Assembly: GCA_024235935.1 (NCBI GenBank)
Contig: JACKLL010000008.1
Coordinates: forward strand, 119,787-183,786
Direction: 5' to 3'
Length of the DNA: 64,000 nucleotides
Source: Rhodoferax sp.
GTDB taxonomy: Bacteria; Pseudomonadota; Gammaproteobacteria; Burkholderiales; Burkholderiaceae_C
Below the pieces are notes generated by a model. The model saw only the letters and a list, made by a program, of their open reading frames with translations, was not told where the DNA came from and did no database searches. The stretch's first letter is position 1. Every line of letters begins with the position of its first letter. Both the position numbers and the translations under genes were made by a program. This document shows positions 1 to 7,690 of this stretch, piece by piece.

Positions 1-337
1 ATCGCTGCTGCCGGATGCCTCGGTGGCGCCATTCCTGGTTCAGAACCTGGTCCAGCGCAACGAACACTTCGACTGGCGCATCAACCTGGCCGTCATCACA
101 TCCGCCATGGCGACCCTAGTGGATTTCCCTGCCCCGTTGCGCGAACACGTGTTCAGCAAGCCGACCACTGTCATAGCCGGCGCCCTATCTGACTACATCC
201 CGGGCGGTGACGCCAGCGCATTTGCACCGATGTTTCCGAAGCTGACTGTAGAGGTCGTGGCGGGCGCCGGCCACTGGGTGCATGCCGACAAACCCACGGA
301 ATTCATCGCCGCCATGCGACGCGCGCTGGCCCGCTGA
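1..337 (+). CDS. alpha/beta hydrolase, C-terminal part (gene starts before the window)
   Basis: The frame is open from base 2 to the TGA at 335-337, so the N-terminal part lies upstream of the window. The visible 111 residues look like the end of an alpha/beta-hydrolase fold. A beta strand TVIAGALSDYI could carry the acid residue of the triad, and the tail GHWVHADKP is the usual setting of the catalytic histidine, followed by the closing helix. The nucleophile elbow is not in view, so substrate and exact family cannot be stated. The stop codon lies in a 6-bp GC hairpin (329-346) without a T-run. The next gene converges on it. Confidence 0.7.
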   Translation, partial: SLLPDASVAPFLVQNLVQRNEHFDWRINLAVITSAMATLVDFPAPLREHVFSKPTTVIAGALSDYIPGGDASAFAPMFPKLTVEVVAGAGHWVHADKPTEFIAAMRRALAR

Positions 338-397
338 ACCGCGGGCGCCGTACGTCAGCGCCTCCGTGGCGCAATACCTGCCCGCTGCCCCGCCGCG

Positions 398-874
398 TCA
401 GGCCGAAGCGGCGTCGGTCTGCCCCCCTTCTACGGCCCGGTACAACAGCACCGGCACCGGTGCGTGGCGCACCACCTGCTCGGCGTCACTGCCCATCAGC
501 ACCCGGCCGATGCCGCGCCGCCCATGCGTGCCGATCACGATCAGCTCCGCCGGCCATTCCTTTGCCACGGCCGTGACATGGTCACTCAGGCGGCTGTTCG
601 GGCTGTCGACCAGCAGCGTGTCGACCGGCACCCCGGCGGCATCGACGCGCGCCTTGGCGTCGGCCAGCACCCGCTCCCCCGCCTCCTTGAGCAGGCCCAG
701 CACATCGACCGACATCACGCCGAAACCCTCGGCCGACACCGCCAGCGGCATCTGGTCGACGACGTGCAGCAGGCGCAACCTTGAACCGAACTGTTTTGCC
801 AGCTTGATGGCCTCGTCCAGGCCCGCGTTGGAGGTCGGACTTCCGTCTACCGGAACAAGAATGCGGCTGTACAT
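398..874 (-). CDS. universal stress protein, UspA family
   Basis: A 158-residue single-domain protein that begins MYSRILVPVDGS, the typical first strand of the UspA fold with the Asp that contacts nucleotide. Near the C-terminus GTHGRRGIGRVLMGS fits the ATP-binding pattern G-x2-G-x9-G-S. It is therefore predicted to be an ATP-binding, cytoplasmic Usp of the MJ0577 type. Such proteins are usually induced by starvation or oxygen limitation. It stands alone, converging on the hydrolase to the left and followed by a PspC-domain gene to the right. The physiological trigger is not visible in the sequence. Confidence 0.9.
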   Translation of the reverse strand: MYSRILVPVDGSPTSNAGLDEAIKLAKQFGSRLRLLHVVDQMPLAVSAEGFGVMSVDVLGLLKEAGERVLADAKARVDAAGVPVDTLLVDSPNSRLSDHVTAVAKEWPAELIVIGTHGRRGIGRVLMGSDAEQVVRHAPVPVLLYRAVEGGQTDAASA

Positions 875-990
875 GGTGTCTGCTTTCGATCAAGTGGAAT
901 CTGTACGCTGAGCATCGCGCCCACCGGCGTCGGCGGCCTTGAGCATGGTCAAGAAAGCCACAACGATGCTGCCCGGATGGATCCTTACCC

Positions 991-1335
991 TCACTCCTGC
1001 GGCACGAAGATCCACAGCAGCAGGTACAGAATCACGCCGAATCCGCCGAACAGTGTCAGCACCGCCACCAGCAGGCGGCAGACCCAGGACTCCAGACCCA
1101 GCACCGGCGCGATGCCGCCACAGACGCCACCGATCCAGCGGTCGCTGACGCTGCGCCGCAGCGCGTTGAAACCCGCGACAAACGGCACGCCGGATTGCGG
1201 CGGCACCGACGAGGCCGAAGCCGCACCGCCCTGAGACCCGATGAGCCGCGATTTGGCACGGGCGAACTCTTCGTCCGTCAGTACGCCGCGCTGGTGCAGT
1301 TCGCCCAGTTTTTCCAGTTCTTCGCTGATGCTCAT
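991..1335 (-). CDS. SHOCT / PspC-domain small membrane protein
   Basis: A 114-residue protein. Residues 1-35 form a SHOCT-like amphipathic helix pair (ELEKLGELHQRGVLTDEEFA). Residues 60-114 form a PspC domain, with a Gly-rich turn (GGVCGGIA) and one strong membrane segment (LLVAVLTLFGGFGVILYLLLWIF). PspC domains act in envelope stress sensing, but the short fusion type has no proven role. The ATG is preceded by AAGGAG at good spacing, which fixes the start. No other psp genes are nearby, so it is not part of a classical phage-shock operon. Confidence 0.8.
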   Translation of the reverse strand: MSISEELEKLGELHQRGVLTDEEFARAKSRLIGSQGGAASASSVPPQSGVPFVAGFNALRRSVSDRWIGGVCGGIAPVLGLESWVCRLLVAVLTLFGGFGVILYLLLWIFVPQE

Positions 1336-1463
1336 GGTTCACTCCTTCGTTGTCTGCTGCAGGAACCACAAGGCCGATTCCCGCTTCGTACCATTATGCG
1401 CAGACTGAGGCTCAAGCATGGCGGCGGCAATCCCCTCGCGCCATGGGCGCGGTTTGCCGCGCG

Positions 1464-4400
1464 CTACAGGTCGACCACCAGCGAGCCGCCCGCTGCCTTG
1501 GGGCGGGAGCAACACAGAATGATCTTGTGTGTGCGCTCCTGGCTTCCCAGCACGAAGTCGCGGTGCTCGACCTCGCCCGAGGCGCTGGCGTCATACGGCG
1601 TCGCGCAGACACCGCACAGGCCGTCACTGCACTTGGTGTCGACCTTGATGCTGGCCTGCGCCAGCACATCGGTGGCGCTGCGATCGGCAGGTACCTCGAG
1701 CGTGCGTCCGGTCCTGGCCAGGCGCAGCGTGAACGCGTGGTTGACCCAGGCATCCGCCTCGGGCACGCTGAAATACTCGCGGTGCATCGCGTCCTCCGGC
1801 CAGCCCCTGGCCACGGCCGCCGCGAACACGCCGTCCATGAAACGCGGCGCGCCGCAGGTGTAGACGTGCATGCTGGCAGCGTACGGCGGCATCAATGCCT
1901 GCAGGTCGGCACGCGCGCCTTCGTCCTTGAAGTGGTAATGGACACTGCCCTTCCACGGCATCTGTGCCAGATCCTCCAGGAAGCCCGCCGTCCTGCGGCT
2001 GGCGGCGCTGTAGTGCAGCGCAAACGGCTTGCCCAGCGCATACAGCCGGTGCGCCATCGCGATCATCGGCGTGACGCCGATGCCGCCGGCGAACAGCAGG
2101 CTCATCACCGCGTCTTCGTACAGCGGGAAGTGGTTCGTCGGTTTGGTGATGAAGACCTTGCGCCCTTCGCGGAACGCCCGGTGCATCAGTGCCGAACCCC
2201 CGCGCCCGACACCCTCCGGCGGCTCCCGCAGGACCCCCAGCACATACTTGCTGCGGTCCGCCGGGTCACCGGCCAGGCTGTACTGGCGCTGGTACTCGGG
2301 CGCGATGACGATGTCGATATGCGCGCCGGCGTCGAATGGCGGTAGCGGCTGGCCGTCCAGTGCGGTGAACTCGTATTTCGCCACACCTTCGGCCATTTCC
2401 TCGCGCCGGCGCAGCAGCACCGGAAACACCGGCGGCTCACCCGCGGGCATCGTGAATTTCGGCACCAGATTCTCGGTATCGCCGGCGGCGATGCGTGCCT
2501 TGTGCTGCGCTGGCGTGAGCATGGCCTTGTAGCGCGCGATGCCCTCCTCGCGGTTGGCGACGAAGGTCACCGGGTACGGCGGCGGCATGCGGTCGGCCGG
2601 ATACACGGCCAGCGTCTGGTCCTCGTACCTGAGCTTGAGCTCCTTCTGCAGGCCACGCTGGTTGACCTGGGCCGCGCGCACATAGCGTCCGGTCTTGCGG
2701 TCGAGTTCGACATCCCACCACCACTTCTTGACGGGGTTGATCGAGCCGTTGTCCAGCCGGTCGTCGAGCTCGGCCAGCATGCGCGCGCTTTGCGGCAGGT
2801 TCATCGCCAGCCAGCGAAAGCCGCTTTCGGCAAACAGGCCCTCCAGGTTCCACGGGCAGGTCTTCATGCAGCGCCCGCACATGGCACCGGCGGCATTGGT
2901 AATGCGGTAGCGTGTGCATTTCTCGGCGTCGCTCTTCCAGATCTCGTAGCCGTTGTACATCAGCTTGGGGCCGGCGCTGATCGCACCCGACGGGCATTCT
3001 GAGTCGCGCGCGCACTTGTTGCAGTTCTGGCAGAAGGTCTGCAGGCCGAAGTCGATCGGCTTGTCGTAGGCCATCGGCAGGTCGGTGGTCACGGTGCCGC
3101 TTTTCAGGCGCGGCCCGAGGTAGGGATTGAGGATCACCTCGCCGATGCGGCTGACCTCGCCCAGGCCGGACAGCAGCAGCAAGGGCGGCTGCAGCACGTC
3201 ACCGTCGAGCACCGAATGCACGCGGGCCGAATAGCCCAGGCGGCGGATCTGCTCGCCGATGATGCCGCCCAGCATCGAGAAACGCAGATAGGCCCGCATG
3301 CTTTGCGCCACGCCGATCCAGTCGTCGCCGCTGGCCCCTTCCATGGTCTCGTGGCCCTGGTCGAGCAGCAGATTGACGCCGTTGGCATGGTAGGCCGGCA
3401 TCTCGTTGCCGCCGGCATCATGCGAGTAATACGCCCACTCGGGGACCTTGCACAGGCCCACCGCATCGACCCCCATGTAATACGAGGCCGCCTTGAGGTT
3501 GTCGGCATTGCGTTTCGGATCGGCCGTGCTGGCCGCCACCGGTCCGCGCGCTTCGCCGAACTGCAGCAGCAGCAAGGCCCCCAGCGCACGCCGGGCACAG
3601 GCGCCGATCGGGCTCTTGAGCACGTAGTTGCCGCCCTTGGCCGCTTCCTGCACCGTCTTGCCCAGGTCGCCGAACAGCGAACGGGCAAAGAAGTCAGCGC
3701 GCTTGGGAAAACGCGGCACACGGTCATGGTCGATGAAGGTCGTCGGCTCATCGACACGCTTCAGGTCCTCAAACGGATAGGCACCTTTGCGAAACTCCCG
3801 GTTCTTGTAAGCCTCCCGGTTGAATGCGTTTTTCAGGGTGCCCTTCCCAAGCCACCAGGCCAGGCCGTGCGACTGCCACTTCTGTTGCTGCGCCGCGGGC
3901 GCCAGGGGCTGGTCCGGCGCCATGGCGAAGCTCGTGCTGACCGCCGCAAGGCCATAACGCCTGCCGACATAGGGGTTGGAACCATCCGCATGCGCCAGGC
4001 CGCAGGCGATGGCCAGCTTGCCAAGATCCAGGTCGGAGCAGGTGGCGCTGTGCGCACGGGCCGCATGGCCGAGCATGCGCAGATAGCTCGACAACAGCAC
4101 CGCCGTCTGGGCCGACAGCACCGCCGCCCGCTGGGCCTGGGTGCCGACGATCCAGTCGCAACCAGGCTCACCCGGCGCCGGGTCGCGCGGATACTCCACC
4201 AGGATGGTGATGACATGGGTGTGGTGATCGATCGGCCCGTGCACCGTGCGTGCCGAGTCCATCACGTCAGCCAGGATCATGTCCATGCCGGCGGCAAAAC
4301 TCCTGGGCTGGCTTTGCGCCAGTTCCTCGCCGATGCGCTTGACCATCGGATTGCGGATCCGCGTGGACAGACGCGCTGCGGCGGGCAGCGCGCACACGCC

Positions 4401-4691
4401 CATCATGCTGGCATCGAAGTAGTAACCCGCGGCCTTGAGGTGCGCACTGCGCTGCTGTGGATCCTCCGGAACTTCGCCCGACTGCGGGTTGACGGCCCCG
4501 TCGCGCACCAGGTCGAACATGCCGATGTAACGCGCCATCGCATGGGACAGCGACTCGGGATTCGAATCGTCGAACGACAGCGCCTGCATCGGCGGCAGCG
4601 CCGACAGGTCGACCGCCTCGGCCCGGGTCAGGCGTTCGAGCGGATACGGACCCAGGTGGACGGGCCGGTCTCGGTAGGAGAAGAAACGCAT
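1464..4691 (-). CDS. self-sufficient reductive dehalogenase-like protein fused to a flavin/[2Fe-2S] reductase (BhbA type)
   Basis: A 1075-residue protein. Residues 1-260 and 370-545 are homologous halves resembling the cobalamin-binding core (LKAAGYYFDASMMGVC at 85 against LKAASYYMGVDAVGLC at 399). Two ferredoxin-like clusters follow: C554, C557, C560, C566 and C592, C605, C608, C612. From about 755 a ferredoxin-reductase module follows (FAD/FMN motif RQYSL, NAD motif FAGGIGVTPM). It ends in a plant-type [2Fe-2S] domain (C1021, C1026, C1029, C1061). This order is known from the oxygen-tolerant, catabolic reductive dehalogenases BhbA and NpRdhA, which remove halogen from aromatics using NAD(P)H. 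There is no Tat signal and no rdhB anchor gene, so it is predicted to be cytoplasmic. It follows the TetR gene by 12 bp, probably as one operon. Substrate unknown; epoxyqueuosine-reductase relatives are excluded by length and fusion. Confidence 0.9.
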   Translation of the reverse strand: MRFFSYRDRPVHLGPYPLERLTRAEAVDLSALPPMQALSFDDSNPESLSHAMARYIGMFDLVRDGAVNPQSGEVPEDPQQRSAHLKAAGYYFDASMMGVCALPAAARLSTRIRNPMVKRIGEELAQSQPRSFAAGMDMILADVMDSARTVHGPIDHHTHVITILVEYPRDPAPGEPGCDWIVGTQAQRAAVLSAQTAVLLSSYLRMLGHAARAHSATCSDLDLGKLAIACGLAHADGSNPYVGRRYGLAAVSTSFAMAPDQPLAPAAQQQKWQSHGLAWWLGKGTLKNAFNREAYKNREFRKGAYPFEDLKRVDEPTTFIDHDRVPRFPKRADFFARSLFGDLGKTVQEAAKGGNYVLKSPIGACARRALGALLLLQFGEARGPVAASTADPKRNADNLKAASYYMGVDAVGLCKVPEWAYYSHDAGGNEMPAYHANGVNLLLDQGHETMEGASGDDWIGVAQSMRAYLRFSMLGGIIGEQIRRLGYSARVHSVLDGDVLQPPLLLLSGLGEVSRIGEVILNPYLGPRLKSGTVTTDLPMAYDKPIDFGLQTFCQNCNKCARDSECPSGAISAGPKLMYNGYEIWKSDAEKCTRYRITNAAGAMCGRCMKTCPWNLEGLFAESGFRWLAMNLPQSARMLAELDDRLDNGSINPVKKWWWDVELDRKTGRYVRAAQVNQRGLQKELKLRYEDQTLAVYPADRMPPPYPVTFVANREEGIARYKAMLTPAQHKARIAAGDTENLVPKFTMPAGEPPVFPVLLRRREEMAEGVAKYEFTALDGQPLPPFDAGAHIDIVIAPEYQRQYSLAGDPADRSKYVLGVLREPPEGVGRGGSALMHRAFREGRKVFITKPTNHFPLYEDAVMSLLFAGGIGVTPMIAMAHRLYALGKPFALHYSAASRRTAGFLEDLAQMPWKGSVHYHFKDEGARADLQALMPPYAASMHVYTCGAPRFMDGVFAAAVARGWPEDAMHREYFSVPEADAWVNHAFTLRLARTGRTLEVPADRSATDVLAQASIKVDTKCSDGLCGVCATPYDASASGEVEHRDFVLGSQERTHKIILCCSRPKAAGGSLVVDL

Positions 4692-4703
4692 CGCGGCAGA
4701 CTT

Positions 4704-5441
4704 TCAGGTGGGCGACGAGGAGGAGGTGCGGCCGCGCCTGATCGGTGTGCGGCGACCCGGCGATGTCTTGGCGGCAGGTCCCGGACCGGAGGTGCCCGCC
4801 GCTGCACAGCGCTGCACGATCAGATCGGCCAGCATTGCGCGCTGCTCGCCCGACAGGGCTTGCGGCGGATGGAACATCTCCTGCACGCCCATGCCGCGCA
4901 GCGCAGAGAACACCAGGTTGGCGAAACTCTCGACGCCGGACGTGCCCCGCAACTCCGGGAAGGCGCGCAGGAAATTGGCGGCCATGCGCACGCGCAGCGC
5001 TTCGCGCTCGGCCGCCATGTGCGCGAGCAGCGAATCGTCGGTGCGACAGGCCATGAAGATGCTCCATACCGTCACGTAGTTGGGCCGGCCGTAAACCGTC
5101 TGCCAGGCCGACTCGACCGCCGCCTGCGCACGCTCGCGCAGCGGCAGATCCGGCGATGGCCACACCGTGGCGGTGCCGTGGCGGTCGTCCGAGCGCACCA
5201 GTTCCAGCGCAGCGCGCAGGATCAGGTCATTCTTGCTGGCGAAGTGGTGCTGCAACGCGCCCGGCGTGACGCCGGCCGCCTTCGCGATCTCGAAGGTCGA
5301 GGCATTCGCCAGGCCGCGTTCGGCGATGACCCGGATCGTCGCGTCGATCAGGTCCTGCTGCGTGGCCTGGCTGCGCTCGGCATGGGTGCGGCGCACGCGC
5401 TTGCGTGCGGCAATGGCGAGGGAAGGTCGCGCGGCGGTCAT
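4704..5441 (-). CDS. TetR/AcrR family regulator, probable regulator of the dehalogenase-like operon
   Basis: The start at 5441 was chosen because GGGAG lies just upstream; an earlier in-frame ATG at 5516 lacks one. The protein is 245 residues. An N-terminal TetR helix-turn-helix reads TFEIAKAAGVTPGALQHHF followed by ASKNDLI, and the C-terminal helical domain (about 85-210) would bind ligand. The tail is Arg/Ser/Pro rich and probably disordered. The gene is 12 bp upstream of the dehalogenase-like gene on the same strand and divergent from a ferredoxin gene. It therefore likely controls both sides through the palindrome at 5527-5543. The expected signal would be the halogenated substrate, which is inference. 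Confidence 0.85.
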   Translation of the reverse strand: MTAARPSLAIAARKRVRRTHAERSQATQQDLIDATIRVIAERGLANASTFEIAKAAGVTPGALQHHFASKNDLILRAALELVRSDDRHGTATVWPSPDLPLRERAQAAVESAWQTVYGRPNYVTVWSIFMACRTDDSLLAHMAAEREALRVRMAANFLRAFPELRGTSGVESFANLVFSALRGMGVQEMFHPPQALSGEQRAMLADLIVQRCAAAGTSGPGPAAKTSPGRRTPIRRGRTSSSSPT

Positions 5442-5526
5442 GGCACTCCCGTGGGATGGACGGCACCGGCACATCGACGCCGGAACGGGGCTGCCGCGGA
5501 CAGGGGTGTCCGCCATGCAGCTGCAA

Positions 5527-5543
5527 TTTGCATTCTATGCAAA
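5527..5543. promoter_or_regulatory. candidate TetR operator, perfect inverted repeat
   Basis: TTTGCAT-TCT-ATGCAAA is a perfect palindrome with 7-bp arms and a 3-bp spacer. It is AT-rich in a GC-rich region, 86 bp before the tetR start and 169 bp before the ferredoxin start. Size and placement fit a TetR dimer site controlling the divergent pair. Binding is inferred, not shown. Confidence 0.6.
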
Positions 5544-5711
5544 ATGTAAATGAACCGCGCCTTTCGCCGGGATCGGGCGACGCTGGCCGGCAAGCAGTGT
5601 GCAGTGCGCGGGGCATACAGGTCAAACGGGCTTGGCCGGTGATCCGCGAGAATCGGGGCTGACCACCCGCCGCTGGCAGTGCTGCCGGCCGGGCGAACCC
5701 GAACCTCCACC

Positions 5712-6035
5712 ATGCCCGACATCACTTTCATCCAGGCCGACGGCACCGAACACGGACTCGAGGCGCCGGCAGGCGTCAGCCTGATGCAGGTCGCCACCGG
5801 GGCGGGCATTGCCGGCATCCTGGCCGACTGCGGCGGCCAGGCCCAGTGCGCGACCTGCCATGTCTACGTGGATCCGGCCTGGTCCGATCGGCTGCCTGCG
5901 CCGCGACCGATCGAACAGGCCATGCTGGACTGCACGGCGGCCGAGCGCCTGCCCCAGAGCCGGCTGGCGTGCCAGATCACGATCACCGAGGACCTGCAGG
6001 GCCTGGTGGTCCGAATGCCGGAGTTCCAGCAGTAG
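5712..6035 (+). CDS. [2Fe-2S] ferredoxin, adrenodoxin/putidaredoxin type
   Basis: A 107-residue protein with the vertebrate/putidaredoxin-type cluster loop ADCGGQAQCATCHVYVD (C-x5-C-x2-C) and the fourth Cys at RLACQITI near residue 88. It would carry single electrons in the cytoplasm, commonly to cytochrome P450s, ring-hydroxylating oxygenases or similar enzymes. The ATG at 5712 starts the conserved MPDITFIQADG strand; a GTG 33 bp earlier only adds an unlikely tail. It diverges from the TetR and dehalogenase-like operon. The dehalogenase already has its own [2Fe-2S] domain, so a role for this ferredoxin in that pathway is plausible but not required. Confidence 0.88.
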   Translation: MPDITFIQADGTEHGLEAPAGVSLMQVATGAGIAGILADCGGQAQCATCHVYVDPAWSDRLPAPRPIEQAMLDCTAAERLPQSRLACQITITEDLQGLVVRMPEFQQ

Positions 6036-6075
6036 AGCTGCGCCCCATGCACCTCGGCCCCTGCCGGGCCTGGCG

Positions 6076-7578
6076 TCACAGGAAATGCTGCACCGCGTGG
6101 GCCAGCCGCGCGAAGTTGGCCGCCACCTCGTCCTCCTGCACCGCGCCATACCCCAGCAGCAGGCCCCTGGCCCTGGCCGGCTGCTGCATGTGGTACAGCG
6201 ACAGTGGACGCGCCATCACCTTGGCGCGCGCAATGCGCTCGACCACCGCCTGGTCGTCCAGCCCTGGCGGCAGGCCCAGCACCAGGTGCAGGCCGGCGTC
6301 ACCGCCGATCACCGGCAGCGCGTCGCCGAAATGGTGGCGGATCGCATGGATCAGCGCGTCGTGGCGCGCGCCATAGACACTGCGCATGCGCCGGATATGG
6401 CTGGTGTAATGCCCCTCGGCCATGAAGCGCGCCAGCACCAGCTGCTGCGGCGTCTGGCCCTCCCGGTACAACTCATTGAGGGCCCGCGTGAAGCCGGCGA
6501 CCAGATCAGGCGGCAACACCAGATAGGCCAGGCGCAAGGCCGGAAACAGGGTCTTGGAGAAAGTGCCCAGGTAGATCACGCGGCCATGCGTGTCCAGCCC
6601 CTGCAGCGCCGGCAGGGGCCGCGCGCCATACCGGAACTCGCTGTCGTAATCGTCCTCAACCACCCACACGCCGTGCACCGCGGCATAGTCGAGCAGCTGC
6701 TGGCGCCGGCCGTGGCTCATGATCGCGCCGGTCGGATACTGGTGCGACGGTGACACGAACATGGCCCGCGGCGGCGTGCGCAGCTGGTGCGCGCTCGGCG
6801 CCATGCCTTCGGCGTCCACCGCCACCGGCACCAGCTTCAGGCCCATGGCGCGGAACACGCTGCGCGCGCCCCAGTAGCCTGGATCCTCCAGCCACAGGCT
6901 GTCGCCCGGGTCGGCCAGCAGTTGGGCGACCAGGTGCAGCGATTGCTGCGTCCCGCTGGTGATGACGATCTGTTCGGCGGTGCAGGCCACGCCCCGCGTC
7001 CCTTGCAGGTACTCGGCCAGGGCCTGGCGCAATGACGGCTCTCCGGCACCGGTGGCATAACTCAGCTGCTGCGGCTGCGCGCTGCGCCACATGCGCGCCT
7101 GCAGGCGGCTCCACACCGCCGACGGAAACAAGCGCACCTCGGGCACACCCGGGGTGAAGGCGCCCCATTGCAGCGACGCCGCGCCTGCCGCCTGCACCAG
7201 CTGCGCGCCGCGGCGCGACAAGGTGCTGCGACCGGCCGTGGCCGCGCCTGCGGTGACCGGCAAGGGCGGCCTGGCCAGCCGCGGGCCCAGGTCGGCAACA
7301 AAGGTGCCGCGCCCGACGCCGGCCTGCACATAGCCTTCGAGTGCCAGCTGCTCGTAGACATGGACCACCGTGTTGCGCGCAATGCCCAGCGCCTGCGCCA
7401 GCAGCCGCGTCGGCGGCAGCCGGCTGCCCGCCGCCAGCACCGCATCGCGGATGCCGGTCTGCAGGATGGTGTACAGCTGGCGGTGGTCATATTCGGGGCT
7501 GCCCCGGTCGAACTGGCGCAGCACGAAATCCGGCAAGGTCGCCTTGCGCACGGTCGGGACTGAACGGCTGGATGGCAT
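6076..7578 (-). CDS. gabR: MocR/GabR-type transcriptional regulator (GntR HTH fused to aminotransferase fold)
   Basis: A 500-residue protein. A GntR winged helix (residues about 28-100, with LPPTRLLAQALGIARNTVVHVYEQL) is joined to a class I aminotransferase-like domain (about 130-495). That domain keeps a PLP-lysine setting (YLGTFSKTLFPALRLAYL) and the aspartate region DDYDSEFRY. MocR proteins use PLP plus an amino compound as signal. It is divergent from gabT-gabD, 112 bp away, which points to a GabR role: activating GABA catabolism and repressing itself. The gene name is inferred from this context. Repeated ATTGGTTC boxes lie in the shared intergenic region. Confidence 0.88.
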   Translation of the reverse strand: MPSSRSVPTVRKATLPDFVLRQFDRGSPEYDHRQLYTILQTGIRDAVLAAGSRLPPTRLLAQALGIARNTVVHVYEQLALEGYVQAGVGRGTFVADLGPRLARPPLPVTAGAATAGRSTLSRRGAQLVQAAGAASLQWGAFTPGVPEVRLFPSAVWSRLQARMWRSAQPQQLSYATGAGEPSLRQALAEYLQGTRGVACTAEQIVITSGTQQSLHLVAQLLADPGDSLWLEDPGYWGARSVFRAMGLKLVPVAVDAEGMAPSAHQLRTPPRAMFVSPSHQYPTGAIMSHGRRQQLLDYAAVHGVWVVEDDYDSEFRYGARPLPALQGLDTHGRVIYLGTFSKTLFPALRLAYLVLPPDLVAGFTRALNELYREGQTPQQLVLARFMAEGHYTSHIRRMRSVYGARHDALIHAIRHHFGDALPVIGGDAGLHLVLGLPPGLDDQAVVERIARAKVMARPLSLYHMQQPARARGLLLGYGAVQEDEVAANFARLAHAVQHFL

Positions 7579-7580
7579 GA

Positions 7581-7627
7581 ATTGGTTCTAGTGAATAGCC
7601 ACGATTGGTTCCCATAATAGATCCAAT
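7581..7627. promoter_or_regulatory. candidate GabR/MocR binding region: two direct repeats and one inverted copy
   Basis: ATTGGTTC occurs at 7581-7588 and again at 7604-7611, 23 bp apart. An inverted near-copy GATCCAAT lies at 7620-7627. MocR/GabR proteins are known to bind paired direct repeats between the regulator and its target, so the layout fits. The binding itself is inferred. Confidence 0.5.
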
Positions 7628-7690
7628 GTGATCCTATACTGACTTTCTCACTAGCTGACAGGCCCATTCCGGGCCGGTGCGAGGAAACCC

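Noticed and set aside
329..346. 6-bp GC hairpin at the hydrolase stop codon
   Set aside because: It has no T-run and overlaps coding sequence, so it is not called a terminator.
3216..5549. 777-codon open frame on the plus strand
   Set aside because: It lies opposite the dehalogenase-like and TetR genes, has a His/Arg/Gln-rich composition typical of GC-driven antisense frames, and no domain.
5442..5711. Cobalamin riboswitch near the B12-dependent enzyme
   Set aside because: I looked for a B12-box-like leader and saw none; the region holds only the palindrome.
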